From: Myxococcota bacterium
GTDB lineage: Bacteria; Myxococcota_A; Polyangia; Polyangiales; JANWZI01
Assembly: GCA_025054695.1 (NCBI GenBank)
Contig: JANWZI010000004.1
Coordinates: 37,311-101,310, forward strand
Reading direction: 5' to 3'
Length of the DNA: 64,000 nucleotides
Part shown: positions 19,218-28,803 of the stretch, piece by piece
Layout: each line of letters starts with the position of its first letter
How positions within the stretch are numbered: the first letter of the stretch is position 1
Position numbers and translations under genes: made by a program
Notes under the pieces: generated by a model
Seen by the model: only the letters and a program-made list of their open reading frames with translations
Database searches by the model: none
Told to the model about the DNA's origin: nothing

Positions 19218-19304
19218 TTCGACTCCGCCGTCGGCGCGTGCCGGCTCGCCTCCGCGATGGGAAAGTCCCCTTCGTCGAGGCGCTTGGAGCGCTTTCGGGA
19301 TCAT
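19218..19304 (-). pseudogene. Truncated second copy of the DUF1156 methyltransferase 5' end
   Basis: From an ATG that overlaps the TOPRIM gene's TGA (ATGA), about 85 bases align with the first 85 bases of the methyltransferase gene 2.4 kb away. Examples are the shared ATGATCCC, AAGCGCCT, GACTTTCCCATCGCGGAGG and CGGCACGCG. There is a one-base insertion near codon 6. Similarity stops after the codon equivalent of Lys-Ser. This indicates that a complete methyltransferase gene once followed the TOPRIM gene directly. Confidence 0.7.
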
Positions 19305-19900
19305 GCCACCCGCTCCACGAGAGTCTTCAGGCAGCGGATCGCGCGCGCGAGGCTGTCGGCGTGTTTCGCCGCAACCGCCGGGCGCCAGTGTCTTTCCACG
19401 AGCTCCCGAACGCGCGACGTATACGCCCGGCCGACCGTCCAGCCGCCGCCATGGGCCCGAGCCATGTCCTCGCGTATTGCGCCGCACCGCGAGCGACGAG
19501 CGAGGTCCACGAGCACCGCCTTCGGGTCGGAAAGCGCCTCCGGGTTCCGCGGGACCTTCGTGCGCGCGACACCGAGAAAGTCCGCCACCGCTTCGGCATC
19601 GGCCAAAAGCCAGGCTTCGACCGCCCGGACGGCGATGCGGAAGCACATGAGCGGCGCCGGCCGCGGCAGCCAGGCCGCGCGCAGCTGCGGCGCGCAGCCG
19701 GCATTCCGATCGAGGTCCACGAGCAGCAGCCAGGGCCCGCGGTGCGCCGCGTGGTTGTATCCATTGCGCTTCTGCCTCAGATGGGCTTTGCCCCGTTTGC
19801 CGTGGATCGGTCCGGGCACCGCGCCGACGTGCTCGATCAGACGCACGGCGACCGCTTCGTCCGCGTCCCCTTCGACGGCGGCCAGGATTTCGATGGTCAC
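19301..19900 (-). CDS. TOPRIM-like (DUF4276-type) partner of the AAA ATPase
   Basis: The 199-residue product starts at a GTG that overlaps the stop of the ATPase gene (GTGA). It has the spaced acidic residues of a TOPRIM fold: [13 protein letters not shown] at the N-terminus, then LLLVDLDR (DxD), then [25 protein letters not shown], with a family-type tail ([26 protein letters not shown]). TOPRIM domains of OLD-like nucleases cut DNA; in two-gene anti-phage systems an ABC-like ATPase senses infection and the TOPRIM partner is the effector. That role is inferred from architecture and linkage. The track ORF's extra 288 N-terminal codons are antisense/shadow. Confidence 0.75.
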   Translation of the reverse strand: MTIEILAAVEGDADEAVAVRLIEHVGAVPGPIHGKRGKAHLRQKRNGYNHAAHRGPWLLLVDLDRNAGCAPQLRAAWLPRPAPLMCFRIAVRAVEAWLLADAEAVADFLGVARTKVPRNPEALSDPKAVLVDLARRSRCGAIREDMARAHGGGWTVGRAYTSRVRELVERHWRPAVAAKHADSLARAIRCLKTLVERVA

Positions 19901-21039
19901 GCTCGGCCCTCGCCGAACAATGCGAGTTGTCCCGAGCGCTCCGGGCGAGTACGCGGGATTATCGCGTCGGCCAATGTGAATCCATCTTCGAGCAGACGGC
20001 GGATTTCCTCGTGCGAGGCCGCGCTGGTCACTTTCGTGCCCTCGGACGTCGGATGCAGAAGCAGGACCTCGTCGAGCCCGATGCATTCGTCGCGCAGGAG
20101 TTCCGGCGAGTGCGTGCTCAAAAAGAGCTGACGCCCCGTCCGGCGCTGGGCGCGCGCGAGCATCTGCGGGAGATGGCGCACGATTTCCGGATGCAGCGAC
20201 AGCTCCGGTTCCTCGAGCAGAAGCGGCCCGCCGCCTTCGAGCACGACCCACAGCAGGCCCATCAGGCGCAAGGTGCCATCGGAAAACTGCTCCTCGGTCT
20301 GCCAGGCGCCCCGCGGCCGCCAATGCTGGTACTTGCCGCGCAGATGCGGCGTGCCGCGCGCATCTCGCCACAGCTCGATCTCCTGCAGTTGCGGCACCGC
20401 GACGCGAAGCGCGTTCTGAATCCGCCGCAGTCGTGCGTTTCGCGTCTTCTCCGGCGTCCGTGCAAGTTGTTCGAGAAAATCGCCGCCGTACGGGTCGTTG
20501 GCGCGTCCCACCGACCGCTCGGGCTCGCGCACCAGTTGCGGCACGAGGTGCAGGTAGCGAATCGACGCAAAAAACGTCGCCAATTCGCGAAACGGCTTGT
20601 TGACGTTGACCTGTTCCAGATGCGTTTGCGTCAAGCGCTGCGGATCGCTCGCGTCGTCCGCGTTCGGGCGCTCCAGGATCGTCTCCGCATCGCACCGGAC
20701 GAGCTCGCGTGCCACCCGCGCTTGCCGCTGGTTGTCCTGATGAAAGGACAGCCTGTACTCCCATCGCTTGCCGCGATCGTCTTCCAGATCGACCGCGATC
20801 TCGACGTCCGAGTAACGGCGCGCGGCGAGGCTGCGGATCGCGGAGACCCCTCCGCGGCGGCCCACGGCCTCCCGGAACCCGCCGCCGCTCGAGGCAAGGT
20901 CACGAAGGAACCGAAACGCGTCGAGCAAGTTGGACTTGCCGGAGGCGTTGGGGCCCACGAGAAAAAGCCGGTCGCCGATCGTCGCCTCGGCGCTCACGAA
21001 GTTTTTCCAGTTTCGCAGGACGAGCCTCGTGAACCTCAT
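19897..21039 (-). CDS. AAA (ABC/SMC-like, OLD-type) ATPase
   Basis: The 380-residue product starts at the ATG overlapping the helicase stop and begins [14 protein letters not shown], the standard opening of RecF/OLD-like ATPases. The Walker A is [18 protein letters not shown] (about residues 28-45). The signature region [15 protein letters not shown] and the Walker B/D-loop [15 protein letters not shown] are intact, and [11 protein letters not shown] is the switch His. It lacks a fused TOPRIM domain; the following gene supplies one, as in split OLD-type pairs. It is a predicted cytoplasmic sensor/ATPase of an anti-phage module. No coiled-coil insertion of SMC length is present. Confidence 0.88.
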   Translation of the reverse strand: MRFTRLVLRNWKNFVSAEATIGDRLFLVGPNASGKSNLLDAFRFLRDLASSGGGFREAVGRRGGVSAIRSLAARRYSDVEIAVDLEDDRGKRWEYRLSFHQDNQRQARVARELVRCDAETILERPNADDASDPQRLTQTHLEQVNVNKPFRELATFFASIRYLHLVPQLVREPERSVGRANDPYGGDFLEQLARTPEKTRNARLRRIQNALRVAVPQLQEIELWRDARGTPHLRGKYQHWRPRGAWQTEEQFSDGTLRLMGLLWVVLEGGGPLLLEEPELSLHPEIVRHLPQMLARAQRRTGRQLFLSTHSPELLRDECIGLDEVLLLHPTSEGTKVTSAASHEEIRRLLEDGFTLADAIIPRTRPERSGQLALFGEGRA

Positions 21040-24000
21040 TCGCGGCCCCCATACGGCGGTGAACCTTCCCGCACCTGCATCGGCTGCGTCAGCGCATCCA
21101 CCGAAAGGTAATAGTGGGCGACCGTCGTCACGGGGTTCCAGTCCAGACGCGCCGGGTCCCGAATGGGCTGCTGAAGCTCGGGCACGCCGTCGCAGTTCGT
21201 CACCACGTACAGCCAATAACAATCGCGCCGGTCCTCGGCGACGCGGCGCTCGTTCGGTGTCAAGAGGACCGCGCCCGACGCCCCCGCGATGCCCTTGACC
21301 TCGATGAGCCGCAGCTCGCCGGACGTAAGGTCGAGACTGGTGAGGTCGTAGCCGAGGTTTTTGTCCGACACGTCGGTCACCTGACGGCCAAGCGCGCGCT
21401 CGTGCTCGATCACCACGCGCATCGCAATGGCCTCGGTCTGCAGGTCGGGCTGGAGACGACGCACCTCGGGGGCCTCGCGTTCCGGATGCGGCAGCACGAG
21501 CACGCTGGCGAGACGGTCGACCGCCTGCAGCGTCAGCGCCCGCTGGCGCTCCAGATCGGCGCGGCGCCGTTCCCGACGTGCGAGCAGCTCGGCGTGGCGC
21601 GCCTCGGCCTGCGCGAGCCGGCCCTCTGCGCCGGGCAGCTTCTGCTCCACCTCGGCCGCGGCCTTGCCGATCTCGTCGTCCGCACGCTGCAAGAGCTCCG
21701 TCAAGGAAAGCTCGACGTGGGCGGCGATCCGGTCGAGCTCCGCGAGGCGTTCGGCGCGCGTCTGCTCGAGGAAAGGCAGCAGCGCGTGCTCGTACAGCCA
21801 CGGGGTCGCCTCGGGAAGGTCCGCCACGGGGGGTCCCACCGACGGCGCGGACGCGGGCACGAAGTTGCCGAGGATCGCCGGCTCGCGCAGCTCGACGCGA
21901 CCATCGCCGCCGAGCTCGACCGCGAACAGCCGCTCGTGCACGACCTGTCCCAATCCGTCGACGATACGCGCGCGGTAGAAATCGATGCGCGCCGGTGCCT
22001 CGTGCTGCAGCGAAAACACCGTCGCCCCGCTGGCGAACGCCCCCTCTGCGCGCCGCAGCGTGTGACGGCGCAGCGCTTCGAACAGCGGATGGCCGGGGGT
22101 GACCCACTCGAGCTTGTGCTGCTCGGCCGCGTCGCGATCCGTCGAGCAACGAGGGTAACGGTCGGCGAGCGCAGCGAGCTTCCAGTCGGGCTCTCGCTCG
22201 TACTGGCGCAGCACGCCGGGCGTGCGCGCCGGCTCGAAGGCATGCGGAAGCTGCGGCAGCGGCTTGAGCGTCCACGGCACCCACTCGGCCGCCTCGCGCA
22301 CGAACCGCGCGATCGTCTCCGGCACGACGCGCCGCTCCTGCGCACGCGCCCGCCGCTCGATCAACATCTGCAAGTTGAGTTTCTTGCTCGCCAGCCCTTC
22401 GAGCGCGTTCTGGCAAATGGCGCGGAAGTGCCGTTCGTCGACGTGACGCAGCAGGCGGTCTTCGAGATCCGCTTCGCTCAAATGACCGGCGTAGAAGTCG
22501 CGCAGCACGCGTTCGACGTGCGCCGCGGGGAGCACTTCGCCGACGACGTTGAAGACGGCGTCGTCGTCGAGCGCGTCGCGAATCTCCTGCAGCTTGTCGA
22601 GCAACCGCTGCAGCACCCTGCCTTCGATCGTGTTGGTCGCGACGAAATTGAAAATCAGGCAGTCCTTGCGCTGGCCATAGCGGTGGATGCGGCCCATGCG
22701 CTGCTCGAGGCGGTTCGGATTCCACGGGATGTCGTAGTTGAAGAGGATGTTGCAGACCTGCAGATTGATGCCCTCGCCCGCGGCCTCCGTCGCCACGAGC
22801 ACCTGAATCGCCCCCTCGCGGAACTGCTGTTCCGCATGCAGACGCGTGCCGGGCTCGTCGCGCGAGCCGGGATTCATCCCGCCGTGGATGAAGCCGACGC
22901 GGAGCCCCCATTGCCTCAAGCGCTCGACGAGGTAGTCGAGCGTGTCCCTGAACTCGGTGAATACGAGCAGCCGTTGGTCGGGCTGGTCGAAGAAGCCCTC
23001 TCGCTCGAGCAGGGATCGCAGCTTCGCGAGCTTCGCTTCCGTGCCCGCGGCTTCGACGGCCTGAGCCTGGGCGGCGAGCCGCCTCAGCTCATCGACCTCG
23101 CGACGGATGTCGTCTGCGTTGCGGGCGAGCGTGACGGCCTCCACGCGCTGCTCGAGGCGCTCGCGCTCGTCCTCCTCCATCTCCTCGAGCTCCTCGAGGT
23201 CGGGCAGGTCGACCGACGCGTCCGCCGCCGGGTCCCGCGCGCGCCTCCGTTCCTCCTCGAGTCGCCGCGCGCGGCTCTCCAGCGAACGGCGCAGCGCGAA
23301 CGTGCTGGAGGCGAGCCGACGCTGGTACAGCGACATCAAAAATCCGATGGCACGCGCACGTGGATCTTCGCCCCGATCCGCGGCACGGGCGCTCTCGCGC
23401 TTCACGAAGCGCGTCACCTCGCGGTACAGATCGAACTCGGGCCCATCGATCGTGAAGTCGACCGTATGCGGGATTCGCTTCGTGAAGATGGGCCGTGCCG
23501 CCCACGACCCGTCGGCCTGCCGCTCCGGGAAATAGGTCATCGCCTCCTTGGTGCGGCGCAGATAAAACGGGGCGCGCCGCCGGTTCATCGCTTCCCGGAT
23601 CGACGTGACGTCGGCATAGGCGTCGGCGTCCAGCAGTTGCAGGAACAGGCTGAAGTTCTGCGGATCGCCCTTGTGCGGGGTGGCGGTCAGCAGCAGCAGA
23701 TGATCGGTGGTGTCGCGCAGCAGCTCCCCGAGCTTGTACCGCTGGCTTTTGTGCGATTCGTCGGCGGCCGACATGCGATGCGCCTCGTCGACGATCACCA
23801 GATCCCACCGTACCTGCCGCAGCCCCGGCAGGATGTCGGCGCGCTTGGCCAGATCGAGCGAGGTGACGACACGACGGTTCTCCAGCCACTGATTGACGCC
23901 GAACTGCTCGCGGATGTCGCGCCTTTCAGCACCAGGAACTTCGCGTCGAACTTCTCCTTGAGCTCTTGCTGCCATTGAAAGGCGAGGTTGGCCGGACAGA

Positions 24001-24466
24001 CGATCAGGATCCGTTCCGCCAAACCGCGCAGCTCCAGCTCGCGGATCAACAGACCCGCCATGATCGTCTTGCCCGCGCCGGCGTCGTCGGCGAGCAAGAA
24101 ACGCACGCGCGGCAACTTCAGCAGGTAGTCGTAGACCGCCTCCAGTTGGTGCGGCAGCGGATCGACCCGCGAAATCGACAGGCCGAAGTACGGATCGAAC
24201 TCGTAGGCGATGCCCAGCGCGTACGCCTGCAGCCCCAAGCGCAGCAGGCGGGCATCGCCCGCGAAGGAAAGCCGCGGGTCGCGGATCGTCAGCGCCTCGA
24301 GGTCCGCCGCCGACAGCGTGACTTGCCGGAAGCGCTCCGAGTGGAGGCCGACCAGTCCCACGGTCCAGCTCGATGGGCCGTTCGCGTGGACGGTCTCGAC
24401 ACGCATCGGCTCGTGGAACAGGGGGCCCGTCAGTTGCTGGCCCTTTCGCAGCCGCGGCTCGCTCAT
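21036..24466 (-). pseudogene. SNF2-family helicase with C-terminal DUF3883, broken by a single frameshift
   Basis: The reading begins MSEPRLRKGQQLTGPLF in one frame and carries helicase motif I (DDAGAGKTIMAGLL). Near 23,920 it must slip one base back to continue as DIREQFGVNQWLENRRVV. It then runs through DEAH-type VIVDEAHRM, motif III LLLTATPHKG, motif V VATEAAGEGINLQ, motif VI QRMGRIHRYGQ, a charged coiled-coil region, and the C-terminal DUF3883 block (AMRVVIEHERALGRQVTDVSDKNLG). Repaired, the protein is about 1143 residues, which fits the family. The break lies in GGCGCGAC, where one lost base explains it. These helicases translocate on DNA in restriction-like defence systems. The ATGA overlap with the ATPase gene shows it headed the operon. 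Confidence 0.85.
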
Positions 24467-24596
24467 GGCGATGGGGGGCGCGGCGCCTTCGTCGCTCCGC
24501 GCCACACCGGCACGACGGTAGGGCGATGGCGCGCGCGCGGTCAACGAGACCGGCCGCACCTCGCAAGCCGGCGCCCGACGCGTGCGGTCAGCCGAC

Positions 24597-24625
24597 TTGA
24601 CCCACCCCGTCGCGTCGCGTACAGA
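24597..24625 (+). promoter_or_regulatory. Possible promoter for rpmI-rplT-pheST
   Basis: TTGACC and TACAGA with a 17-base spacer lie about 65 bases before the rpmI start, between the divergent helicase and ribosomal genes. The -10 match is weak. The leader could hold an L20 autoregulation site, but I see no convincing structure. Confidence 0.3.
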
Positions 24626-24688
24626 GCGCACCCTCCCCGCACGTCCCCGCGTGCGCGCCGGGGCCGTGCCCGATCCGAGCGAGGAGCC

Positions 24689-24886
24689 ATGCCGAAGATG
24701 AAGACCAACCGAGCGGCGCGGAAGCGCTTCCGGCTGACGGGGACCGGACGCATCCGACGGCCGAAGGCGGGCAAGAACCACCTCATGCGCGGCAAGCGCG
24801 GCTCGCGCCTGCGCCGGCTCGAGAAGAACGACCTCGTGGACCCGACCATGGAACGGCGCATCAAGCGCCTGCTGCCGGGGTGGTGA
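24689..24886 (+). CDS. rpmI: 50S ribosomal protein L35
   Basis: The 65-residue product (MPKMKTNRAARKRFRLTGTG, with GKNHLMRGK and the C-terminal MERRIKRLLP) is a complete, very basic L35 of normal length. The track places it at the end of a much longer false ORF; the ATG is preceded by a strong GAGGAG. It lies three bases before rplT and heads the rpmI-rplT-pheS-pheT cluster. The usual infC is not adjacent here, which suggests the cluster was separated from it by rearrangement or by acquisition of the neighbouring defence island. Confidence 0.98.
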   Translation: MPKMKTNRAARKRFRLTGTGRIRRPKAGKNHLMRGKRGSRLRRLEKNDLVDPTMERRIKRLLPGW

Positions 24887-24889
24887 GCC

Positions 24890-25237
24890 ATGCCGCGCGC
24901 CAAGCGAGGGTTCAAGGCCCGCCGCCGCCGCAATCGGGTGCTGCGGCTCGCCAAGGGCTACTACGGCTCGCGCAGTCGCATCTACGCGATCGCCAAGGAG
25001 CAGCTGCACAACGCCTGGGAGGACGCCTACCGGCACCGGCGCGAGCGCAAGCGCGACTTCCGACGGCTGTGGATCACGCGCATCAACGCGGCCGTTCGCC
25101 CCTTCGGATGGAGCTACAGCCGGTTCATCGCCGCGCTGCAGCGGGCGGGGATCGCGCTCGACCGCAAGATCCTCGCCGATCTCGCGGTGCGCGATCCGGG
25201 GGGCTTCAAGGCCGTCGTGGACGCCGTCAAGGGCTGA
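24890..25237 (+). CDS. rplT: 50S ribosomal protein L20
   Basis: The 115-residue L20 has intact hallmarks: RVKRG-like [27 protein letters not shown], then [25 protein letters not shown], and the C-terminal [17 protein letters not shown]. It is an early assembly protein of the large subunit and, in many bacteria, the translational repressor of its own operon. It is spaced three bases after rpmI and 18 before pheS. Confidence 0.98.
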   Translation: MPRAKRGFKARRRRNRVLRLAKGYYGSRSRIYAIAKEQLHNAWEDAYRHRRERKRDFRRLWITRINAAVRPFGWSYSRFIAALQRAGIALDRKILADLAVRDPGGFKAVVDAVKG

Positions 25238-25255
25238 TCGCGCAGGCGGGGACGC

Positions 25256-26335
25256 GTGCGTGAGGGCGACCCGACGCGGCTCTTCGACGAGGGGCTTGCC
25301 CGGGTCGAGGGCGAGTACGAGGCCGCGTTCGCTGCGGCGCTCGACGAGCCCGCGCTACGCGCCGCGGCGGCGCGGTACATCGGACCGAACGGCGAGCTGA
25401 CGCAGCTGCTGCGTCAGGTCGGCTCGTTGCCGGCCGAATCGAGGCGCGCGTATGGGGCCCGCGCCAACACGCTACGCCAACGGGTCGAGCACGCCTTCGA
25501 GCAGGCGCTGGCGCAGCTTCGCGAGCGCGAGCGGCGGCGCGCGCTCGATGTCGCGCCGGTCGATCCGACGTTGCCGGGCCGCTGGCCGCGCCCCGGCAGG
25601 CTGCACCCGACGCGCCGGGCGCTGCTCGACGTCGTCGACGTGTTCACCTCGATGGGCTTCGACGTCGCCGATGGGCCGGAGGTGGACCGAGCCGAGTACA
25701 ACTTCGACCGTCTCGGTTTCCCGCCGGATCATCCGGCGACCGACATGCACGACAGCTTCTTCGTGCGCGGCGGCGAGGCCGATCGACTCATGCTCCGCAC
25801 CCACACTTCGACCATTCAAGTGCGGGAGATGATGCGGCGCCGCCCTCCGCTCGCGGTCGTCGCGCCCGGCGTCGTCTACCGGCGCGACGACGACGCGACG
25901 CACTCGCCCATGTTCTTCCAGATCGAGGGATTCCTCGTCGATCGGGACGTCTCGATGGCCGATCTGCGCGGTGTGCTCACCGTCTTCGGCGAGCGGCTGT
26001 TCGGTGCGGGCACGCCGCTGCGTCTGCGTCCGAGCTATTTCCCCTTCGTGGAGCCCGGTGCGGAAGCCGATCTCGGCTGCACCTTCTGCCGCCCGTGGGA
26101 GCAGCCGGCCGGCGCCCGCCCCGATTGCCGCGTGTGCAAGGGCAGCGGATGGCTCGAGATCCTCGGCTGCGGGATGATCCACCCGGTCGTGTTCGAAAAC
26201 GTGGGGATCGACCCGGAGACGTGGACCGGATTCGCATTCGGGATGGGCATTGACCGCATCGCGATGCTCCGGCACGGCATCCCGTCGATCCGCATGCTCT
26301 TCGACAACGACCCGCGTCTGCTCGGGAGTCTGTGA
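25256..26335 (+). CDS. pheS: Phenylalanyl-tRNA synthetase alpha subunit
   Basis: The 359-residue class II synthetase subunit charges tRNA(Phe) as an alpha2beta2 enzyme with PheT. A coiled-coil N-terminal arm is followed by the catalytic core: motif 2-type HPTRRALLDVVDVFTSMGF, FPPDHPATDMHDSFFV, LRTHTSTIQVR, the Cys-pair segment CTFCRPW...CRVCKGSGWLEILGCGMIHP, and motif 3 GFAFGMGIDRIAMLRHGI. The start is a GTG; no in-frame ATG lies close by. The gene ends one base before pheT begins, so they form a single operon. The four-Cys insert, possibly a zinc knuckle, occurs in some bacterial PheS. Confidence 0.97.
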   Translation: MREGDPTRLFDEGLARVEGEYEAAFAAALDEPALRAAAARYIGPNGELTQLLRQVGSLPAESRRAYGARANTLRQRVEHAFEQALAQLRERERRRALDVAPVDPTLPGRWPRPGRLHPTRRALLDVVDVFTSMGFDVADGPEVDRAEYNFDRLGFPPDHPATDMHDSFFVRGGEADRLMLRTHTSTIQVREMMRRRPPLAVVAPGVVYRRDDDATHSPMFFQIEGFLVDRDVSMADLRGVLTVFGERLFGAGTPLRLRPSYFPFVEPGAEADLGCTFCRPWEQPAGARPDCRVCKGSGWLEILGCGMIHPVVFENVGIDPETWTGFAFGMGIDRIAMLRHGIPSIRMLFDNDPRLLGSL

Positions 26336-28768
26336 ATGCGTGCGTCGGTTCGCTGGCTCGCGGAGCTGAGCGGCGTCGACGTCGGCGGCGCCGAGATGGC
26401 CGAGCGGCTGACGCGCGCCGGCATCGAGGTCGAACGCGTGCACGTGCGTGGCCGGCTCGAGAACATCGTCATCGCCTACGTACGCGCCGTCCGGCCGCAT
26501 CCGGCCCGCCAGCGTCTATCGGTCGTCGAGGTGTACGACGGCACCTCGTCGCACACGGTGGTCTGCGGCGCGCCCAACGTTCCGCCACCCGGTGGGCGCG
26601 TCGTGCTGGCGCGGCCGGGCGCGCGTCTGCCCTCGGGCCTCGTCATCGAGGTGCGCGACATCGGCGGTGTGCGGTCCGAAGGCATGCTGTGCAGCGAGTC
26701 GGAGCTCGACCTCGGCCCGGATGCCGACGGCATCATCGTGATCGGCGGCGTGGGGGGGGCGAATCCGGGCACGGCGGCGAGCGATGCGCTCTGGGTCGAA
26801 ACGGAGGTGCTCGAGCTGTCCGTCACGCCCAACCGGCCCGACGCGCTCGGTCACGTGGGGCTCGCGCGAGAGCTCGCCGTGGCCTTCGGTGTGCCGTTCC
26901 GCCCGCCGCGACCCGAGCCGCCACCGCCCTGCGAGGCGTTGCCCGCGGAAGACGGCCGGCACTGGCACGTCCGCATCGAGGCGCCCGAGCGGTGCGCGCG
27001 ATATGCGGCGGCACTCGTGCCGAACGTGCGCGTCGGGCCCTCCGTGGATTGGTTGCGCTACCGGCTGCACGCCCTCGGCATGCGTCCCATTTCAAACGTC
27101 GTCGATGCGACCAACCTGGTCCTGCTCGAATGGGGCCATCCCATCCACGCGTTCGACGCAGACCGGCTTGAGGGCGACGGCGTCGTCGTGCGACGTGCCC
27201 GACCGGGCGAGTCCCTCGTCACGCTCGACGGGGTGCAGCGCACGCTGTGCGACGACGACCTCGTCATCGCCGACGGCGCCAGGCCGGTGGCTCTGGCGGG
27301 CGTGATGGGTGGCCAGGACAGCGGCGTGACCGCCTCGACGCGCCACGTGTTGCTCGAGGTCGCCTGGTTCGACCCGCGCTCGATCCGGCGCACCGCGCGC
27401 CGTCACGCCCTGCACACCGAGGCGAGCCACCGCTTCGAGCGCGGCGTCGACCGCACGGCCGTTCCCGTCGTGCTCGCGCGTGCACTCGAGCGGCTGACGG
27501 CGATGGCGAGCGGTCGGCCGGTTCCGAGCTGGATCGACGCGCATCCCAGACCGGAGCCCTCGCGCCGCATCGTGTTGCGACCGTCGCGGGCGCGGCGGCT
27601 ACTCGGACTCGATCTCGATACGGGAGGGATGCGGGATCGTCTCGAAGCGCTGGGGTGCACGGTGCAACCCGCACCCGTCACCGCCGAGGAGGAGCGGCTC
27701 GAGGTGACCGCACCCGGGTGGCGTCCCGATTTGCAGCGCGAGGTCGATCTCGTCGAGGAGCTCGCACGGGTCGAGGGCTACGATCGCATCCCGTCGAGCG
27801 TGCCCGCGGTGCGACCGTCCGCGTTGGGCAGCCCGCCGCGCGTGCGCGTCGAGCGGCGGCTGCTCGAGGCGGCGGCCGGCGTGGGGCTGCTCGAGGCCAT
27901 CCATCTCTCCTTCGTCTCTCGACGCGATCTGGAGCGTTGTAGGCTCGCCGTACCGGCTGTCGAGCTCGCCAATCCCCTCGGCGAGGAACAATCGCTGCTG
28001 CGGCCGTCGCTGTTGCCGGGGCTTGTGGGCGCGGCGGCGCGCGCGGCGCGTCGTCAAGTCGAGTCGGTGGCCTTCTTCGAGCTCGGGCGAACGTTTCAGC
28101 CTGCGGCCGAGCGTTCGGGGGCTCCCGTCGAGCGAGCCATTCTCGCGTTGCTGCTCCACGGCCGGCGCGGCGCGTGGATTGGCCCGGGCGATCCGGTCGA
28201 CTTCCACGACGCAGCGGGCCGATTGCAAGCGATCGTCGAGACCGCGGTCGGCGCCAGGCTCGAGCTGCGGCTCGCGGAAGATGCGGAGCACGAGGTGCCA
28301 TTTCTGCATCCTCGGCGCGCGGCGGGCGCGTGGCTCGACGGCTCGCGGGTCGGCTGGGCCGGCGAGCTGCACCCGGACCTGCTGCGCGAATGGGAGCTCG
28401 GCGCGGCGGCCTATGCAGAGCTGGACGTCGAGGAGCTGGTGCGGTGGGCCGAGCGTCGCGGCACGTCCCGCGCGACGATTCCGCCGCGCACGCCCGCCGT
28501 CCGTCGCGACGTGGCGCTGCTCGTCGCCGAGTCGGTTCAAGCGGGGCAACTGGCCCGCGCACTGCGCGAGGCGGCCGGGCCGCTGTGCGAGTCGGTCGAG
28601 CCGTTCGATCTGTTTCGCGACGAGCGGATGGGAGCCGACCGCAAGAGCCTCGCGTTTCGCCTGACGTACCGGCACCCCGAGCAGACGCTCACGGACCTCG
28701 AGGTCGACGCCGTGCATGCGCGCGCGGTGCAGGCGGTCGTCCAGGCGTACGGTGCCGTCGTCCGCTGA
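26336..28768 (+). CDS. pheT: Phenylalanyl-tRNA synthetase beta subunit
   Basis: The 810-residue protein has the full PheT layout. The N-terminal B1 and OB-fold tRNA-binding region (ENIVIAYVRAVRPHP) comes first. The B3/4 editing domain follows (NRPDALGHVGLARELAV, GMRPISNVVDATN, ADGARPVALAGVMGG). Then come B5 with catalytic-like core (PDLQREVDLVEELARVEGYDRIP) and the C-terminal anticodon-binding FDX-ACB domain (YRHPEQTLTDLEVD). It removes misacylated Tyr and completes the synthetase. Its ATG follows the pheS TGA directly. Nothing is unusual in length. Confidence 0.97.
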   Translation: MRASVRWLAELSGVDVGGAEMAERLTRAGIEVERVHVRGRLENIVIAYVRAVRPHPARQRLSVVEVYDGTSSHTVVCGAPNVPPPGGRVVLARPGARLPSGLVIEVRDIGGVRSEGMLCSESELDLGPDADGIIVIGGVGGANPGTAASDALWVETEVLELSVTPNRPDALGHVGLARELAVAFGVPFRPPRPEPPPPCEALPAEDGRHWHVRIEAPERCARYAAALVPNVRVGPSVDWLRYRLHALGMRPISNVVDATNLVLLEWGHPIHAFDADRLEGDGVVVRRARPGESLVTLDGVQRTLCDDDLVIADGARPVALAGVMGGQDSGVTASTRHVLLEVAWFDPRSIRRTARRHALHTEASHRFERGVDRTAVPVVLARALERLTAMASGRPVPSWIDAHPRPEPSRRIVLRPSRARRLLGLDLDTGGMRDRLEALGCTVQPAPVTAEEERLEVTAPGWRPDLQREVDLVEELARVEGYDRIPSSVPAVRPSALGSPPRVRVERRLLEAAAGVGLLEAIHLSFVSRRDLERCRLAVPAVELANPLGEEQSLLRPSLLPGLVGAAARAARRQVESVAFFELGRTFQPAAERSGAPVERAILALLLHGRRGAWIGPGDPVDFHDAAGRLQAIVETAVGARLELRLAEDAEHEVPFLHPRRAAGAWLDGSRVGWAGELHPDLLREWELGAAAYAELDVEELVRWAERRGTSRATIPPRTPAVRRDVALLVAESVQAGQLARALREAAGPLCESVEPFDLFRDERMGADRKSLAFRLTYRHPEQTLTDLEVDAVHARAVQAVVQAYGAVVR

Positions 28769-28803
28769 CGTCCGTCCGTGGCACACTGCGAATCGGGGTT
28801 GCC

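Noticed and set aside
19901-20764. N-terminal 288 codons of the ORF ending in the TOPRIM-like gene
   Set aside because: Out-of-frame reading of the ATPase gene; the GTG at the overlap gives the family-like start.
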